This document shows, in pieces, positions 6,017-8,728 of a stretch of DNA of 8,728 nucleotides. Source of the stretch: an uncultured Oscillibacter sp. (GTDB lineage Bacteria; Bacillota; Clostridia; Oscillospirales; Oscillospiraceae); contig UQUC01000078.1 of NCBI GenBank assembly GCA_900544105.1, forward strand, positions 1 through 8,728, read 5' to 3'. How positions within the stretch are numbered: position 1 is the first letter of the stretch; every line of letters starts with the position of its first letter. The notes beneath the pieces are model-generated. The model saw only the letters and a list, made by a program, of their open reading frames with translations, was not told where the DNA came from and made no database searches. A program made the position numbers and the translations under genes.

Positions 6017-8590
6017 ATGTACGATCTGCATTCCATTCTCATCCAACTGAAAAAAGAGGACACACCGCTCCATGATATCATGGTGCGGTGTGTCCATTGT
6101 TTTTATCAGCGGCTAACCCACGCCTTGCGGGAAGATCCAGCGCTGTTTGAGTTGTGGGAGCAGGAATTGGAACTGATCTACGGCGATCTGCACCAGCGGC
6201 TTTCTCAAAACGCAAAAACCGACGCCGGGGACTTGGGTGATCAGTTCGGTTTTAACGCACCGCCGGAATTACCCCGGCTTCTGCAAAGTATTCAGACCTT
6301 TTACAGTGTGCTCATCAAGCTCATCGCCTGGAATACCCTCTGGGATGCGTCCCTCGAACCGCCTATGACGGAGCTTCTCTCCGGCAGGGCCTTTGTTAAC
6401 CGGGGTATTCGCAATTTCTGCGGGGATGACTGGTATATCTGGCTGCTGGACGTCTGGGACCCGGCACTGGAAGCCCAGTGTGAGGAATTGCGGGCCTGTC
6501 TGGGGTCCTTTGACACCTGTCCGGAGGGCAGCGCCCATTCACCGGACAGTCTCAGCCGCATCTACGAGGCCGTGGTCCCCCCGGCCCTTCGTCACGCCCT
6601 GGGAGAATACTATACCCCCGGCTGGCTGGCGGAACGAACCCTGCAAAATGCCGTCAGCGCCAGTGGGCAGCGGGCTGGAGAACTACGCTTTCTGGACCCC
6701 GCCTGCGGCTCCGGTGTTTTTTTGATCCAGGCTCTCCGCTTGATCCGGGCGGATACGTCCAAAAGCCCTCCCTTATCCGATCAGGTGGCGGGTTTCGACC
6801 TCCATCCGTTAGCAGTCCTGACGGCGAAGGCTAATTATCTGGCAGTCGTGGCCCGCCAACCACTGCCGGAAGCGGGTCTGTTTCTCCCCATTTACCGCTA
6901 TGATGCTCTGAATGTCCCCATCTTCCAGAAAAATACGCTGGTGGTCGACACTGGCTGCGGCCCGGTGTACAGCGTTCCCCTGTCCCTCTGCCGTCAGGCG
7001 GTGGAAATACAGCCCGATCCGGAGGAATTTCTTTCCATGCCGGAAGCAAGCCGCCTCTTTGCCCCGCTGTCTCCGGTCGGGCGACGCCTCTTGGCGGGTA
7101 TCTTGCTGGATCGCATTTTTGCGTTCTTCCATCAGAGAGCAGATATAGTCATGGGAAATCCCCCGTGGGTGAACTGGGAGTACCTGTCCCCCCGGTATCG
7201 GGCCGGGTCCCAGCACTTGTGGGGGGGATACGGTCTGTTACAGGTGAAAGGCCCCCGGCTTGGCTTTTCCAAGGAGGATGTGTCCACTCTGTTCACCTGC
7301 GCCGCGTTGGACCGCTTTCTCGTCCCCGGTGGGCACCTCAGTTTCATCTTGCGGCAGGCTACTTTCCGCTCCGCGCAGAACGGCGCGGGGTTCCGACGGT
7401 TCCATCTGGACAGTCCCGACCTGGATTTCCGGGTGCTGGAGGTGGAGGACCTTGGTCGCATCCGGCCCTTTGACGGGATCTGCACCCCTGTTGCGCTGGT
7501 TCTCATCCAGCGGGATGCCCGTCATATCTTTCCTGTCCCCTATCAGCATTGGCGGGCAAAGCCCGGCTTCCGGCGGGCGGTCCGGTCTCTGGATGCAACG
7601 ATCTCCTCCGTTCTGCCCTTTGTGCGGATGGAGGACATGACCGCCACCCCCGCCCACCGGGAGGACCCCGGCTCCGTGTGGGTCAGCGCTCCCAATGGAC
7701 TTACTCCAGTACTGGATGCACTTTTAGGCAGCAATCCCTACCAGGCCCGAACCGGCGTATTCACCGGTGGGGCCAACGCTGTCTACCAGCTTCAAATTCT
7801 GGAACGGGCAGGCAGTGCTCTGCGGATCGTCAATCTGGCAGAAAAGGCTCGCCGCAAGGCCCCCGCCGTTACAACGCAATTGGAGCCAACCTGCCTCTAT
7901 CCCCTTATCCAAGGCAGCGATCTCTCCCGATGGAACGTCCGCAGCCGGGCCTGGCTATTGTGTCCCCACACGGCTGAAACCAAAATCTATCCCCTTGCGG
8001 AAGCGGATTTGAGACAGGATCTGCCACTGACCTACGCCTACTTGACCCGGTTCCGGGATATTTTGGAGGCTCGGAAAGGCTTCGCCGGCTGGGAACGGGC
8101 TATTCAAGAGCATTACTTCTACGCACTGCTGCGGATAGGCCCCTATACATTTTCCCGCTACAAGGTGGCGTGGCGCTACATCGCCCGCTCTTTCATCACG
8201 GCGGTCATCGCCCCAATGCAGGACCCCTATCTGGGAGAAGTCCTCCCCCTACCCAACGAAAAGGTCATCTATGTAGGCACCAACTGCCGGGAGGAAGCCT
8301 ATTATCTCTGCGGGATCCTCAGCTCCGCCCCGGTGCGCTGCTGCGTCACCTGCTACATGAATCCCACCAGCATTTCTGCTCATGTGCTGGATAAACTGTA
8401 TATTCCGGCCTTTGACCCCACGAACAGCCACCATCTGTCCATCGCCGCTCTCTGTGAGGAGGGCCATCAGACCTCGGACCCCCGCTGTCAGGACGCCGTC
8501 CAGCAGCAGCTTGACCGGGCCGTAGCTGATCTTTACAGCCTCACCGCCGCGGATCTGGACGCTGTCCGGGCTATGCTGGAAGCGATTTAA
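6017..8590 (+). CDS. Eco57I-like N6-adenine DNA methyltransferase with C-terminal specificity region
   Basis: This 857-aa protein transfers a methyl group from SAM to adenine N6 in DNA. A helical N-terminal region (1-180) precedes the methyltransferase core: motif X GEYYTP (196-201), motif I DPACGSGVF (227-235), the acidic motif II loop GFDLHP (259-264), a motif III-like YDALN (295-299) and catalytic motif IV NPPW (381-384). Residues about 575-857 resemble target-recognition regions of this class: GVFTGGANAVY (580-590), YPLIQGSDLSRW (628-639), GPYTFSRYKVAWR (708-720), EEAYYLCGILSSAPVR (759-774) and HVLDKLYIPAFDP (789-801). I see no PD-(D/E)XK, HNH or helicase motif, so a built-in nuclease (type IIG) is not supported. 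The start at 6017 has GGAGGG just upstream; an upstream in-frame ATG lies inside the EamA gene. It follows EamA by 34 bases and converges on metK. A terminator-like palindrome lies inside its first codons. It could be an orphan methylase or a component of a defence system encoded elsewhere. Confidence 0.93.
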   Translation: MYDLHSILIQLKKEDTPLHDIMVRCVHCFYQRLTHALREDPALFELWEQELELIYGDLHQRLSQNAKTDAGDLGDQFGFNAPPELPRLLQSIQTFYSVLIKLIAWNTLWDASLEPPMTELLSGRAFVNRGIRNFCGDDWYIWLLDVWDPALEAQCEELRACLGSFDTCPEGSAHSPDSLSRIYEAVVPPALRHALGEYYTPGWLAERTLQNAVSASGQRAGELRFLDPACGSGVFLIQALRLIRADTSKSPPLSDQVAGFDLHPLAVLTAKANYLAVVARQPLPEAGLFLPIYRYDALNVPIFQKNTLVVDTGCGPVYSVPLSLCRQAVEIQPDPEEFLSMPEASRLFAPLSPVGRRLLAGILLDRIFAFFHQRADIVMGNPPWVNWEYLSPRYRAGSQHLWGGYGLLQVKGPRLGFSKEDVSTLFTCAALDRFLVPGGHLSFILRQATFRSAQNGAGFRRFHLDSPDLDFRVLEVEDLGRIRPFDGICTPVALVLIQRDARHIFPVPYQHWRAKPGFRRAVRSLDATISSVLPFVRMEDMTATPAHREDPGSVWVSAPNGLTPVLDALLGSNPYQARTGVFTGGANAVYQLQILERAGSALRIVNLAEKARRKAPAVTTQLEPTCLYPLIQGSDLSRWNVRSRAWLLCPHTAETKIYPLAEADLRQDLPLTYAYLTRFRDILEARKGFAGWERAIQEHYFYALLRIGPYTFSRYKVAWRYIARSFITAVIAPMQDPYLGEVLPLPNEKVIYVGTNCREEAYYLCGILSSAPVRCCVTCYMNPTSISAHVLDKLYIPAFDPTNSHHLSIAALCEEGHQTSDPRCQDAVQQQLDRAVADLYSLTAADLDAVRAMLEAI
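6058..6104. repeat. Terminator-like 38-bp palindrome inside the methyltransferase coding start
   Basis: Positions 6058-6095 form an inverted repeat with its centre between 6076 and 6077. Eighteen of 19 positions pair, the exception being the T/T at 6069/6084. The outer arms are GGACACACCGC and GCGGTGTGTCC, and the core is CCATGATATCATGG. As RNA it would give about 16 pairs with an AUAU loop, followed by ATTG and five T (6100-6104). On the other strand a T6 run (6055-6050) follows the stem after two bases. It therefore has the layout of a bidirectional intrinsic terminator, yet it lies within codons 14-27 of the methyltransferase frame and encodes DTPLHDIMVRCV in its arms. Confidence 0.85.
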
Positions 8591-8628
8591 AAAACCCCAC
8601 CCCGGAGTACTATGTACTCCGGGGTGGG
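8589..8628 (-). terminator. Intrinsic terminator of metK, shared with the convergent methyltransferase gene
   Basis: CCCACCCCGGAGTAC (8596-8610) and GTACTCCGGGGTGGG (8614-8628) form a perfect 15-bp stem with a 3-base loop. On the minus strand the stem is followed by G and then six T (8594-8589), placing a classic terminator 22 bases after the metK stop. The T-tract complement overlaps the last two bases of the methyltransferase stop codon. On the plus strand the downstream side lacks a T-tract, so it would stop plus-strand transcripts less efficiently, although a strong hairpin may still protect their ends. Confidence 0.92.
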
Positions 8629-8650
8629 TCCTATCTGACAGTCCGTTTTG

Positions 8651-8728
8651 TTACTGAAGGGCCGCCTTCAGTGCGTCCACCCGGTCGGTCTTTTCCCAGG
8701 ACACGCCCAGATCCTCACGGCCCATGTG
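8651..8728 (-). CDS. metK: S-adenosylmethionine synthetase, C-terminal 25 residues (partial)
   Basis: The minus-strand frame entering from the right edge reads HMGREDLGVSWEKTD and continues to ALKAALQ before the TAA at 8653-8651. This matches the conserved end of MetK proteins, which typically run AYGHFGR…(F/L)-x-WE-(K/R)-T-D followed by a short helix. MetK makes SAM from methionine and ATP in the cytoplasm. Only the end is in the window, so the gene starts beyond 8728 and its regulation cannot be seen. It is convergent with the DNA methyltransferase gene, with 60 bases between the two stop codons, and has its own strong terminator. Confidence 0.88.
   Translation of the reverse strand, partial: HMGREDLGVSWEKTDRVDALKAALQ

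Noticed and set aside
6017..6560. A fused restriction nuclease domain at the N-terminus of the methyltransferase
   Set aside because: I looked for PD-(D/E)XK, HNH and PLD-type motifs in the first 180 residues and saw none; the region looks helical only.

Overview
The window looks like an ordinary chromosomal segment of a GC-rich anaerobic Firmicute. A gut Oscillospiraceae/Clostridia-type genome (Flavonifractor, Oscillibacter or Lawsonibacter-like) is my inference. The basis is an Rnf operon in the clostridial order C-D-G, strong GGAGG ribosome binding sites, a DUF975 protein, and a MocR regulator next to an EamA exporter. No taxonomic marker was searched.

Left part, minus strand: rnfC (1025-2389) and rnfD (5-1021), followed by the first codons of the next gene, very probably rnfG (8 to beyond position 1). 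These encode parts of the membrane Rnf complex, which couples ferredoxin:NAD+ electron transfer to ion pumping. A good sigma-70-type promoter (2501-2529) sits about 110 bp upstream of rnfC, with an AT-rich stretch behind it and small inverted repeats in the leader.

Middle, plus strand: an independent single-gene unit for a DUF975 membrane protein (2783-3565), with its own extended -10 promoter and an intrinsic terminator. Next come three closely spaced co-directional genes: a MocR/GntR-type regulator (3646-5043), an EamA/DMT-family transporter (5092-5982) and a large N6-adenine DNA methyltransferase of the Eco57I-like type with a C-terminal specificity region (6017-8590). The last gene converges on the C-terminus of metK, encoding SAM synthetase (8651-8728, minus strand), across one strong hairpin terminator. 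The metK product makes the methyl donor that the methyltransferase consumes.

Two points deserve most attention. First, the MocR regulator keeps nearly all of the aminotransferase fold motifs but has Gln304 where the PLP-binding Lys is expected (TFSQT instead of TFSKT), so it probably cannot form the usual internal aldimine. Second, a near-perfect 38-bp palindrome (6058-6095), flanked by an A-tract and a T-tract, lies inside the first 27 codons of the methyltransferase gene and looks exactly like a bidirectional intrinsic terminator. This suggests attenuation of methyltransferase expression, or a mis-assigned start. No nuclease domain or partner restriction gene is visible, so the methyltransferase is either an orphan or its partners lie elsewhere. 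I saw no rRNA, tRNA, CRISPR array, insertion sequence or phage gene.
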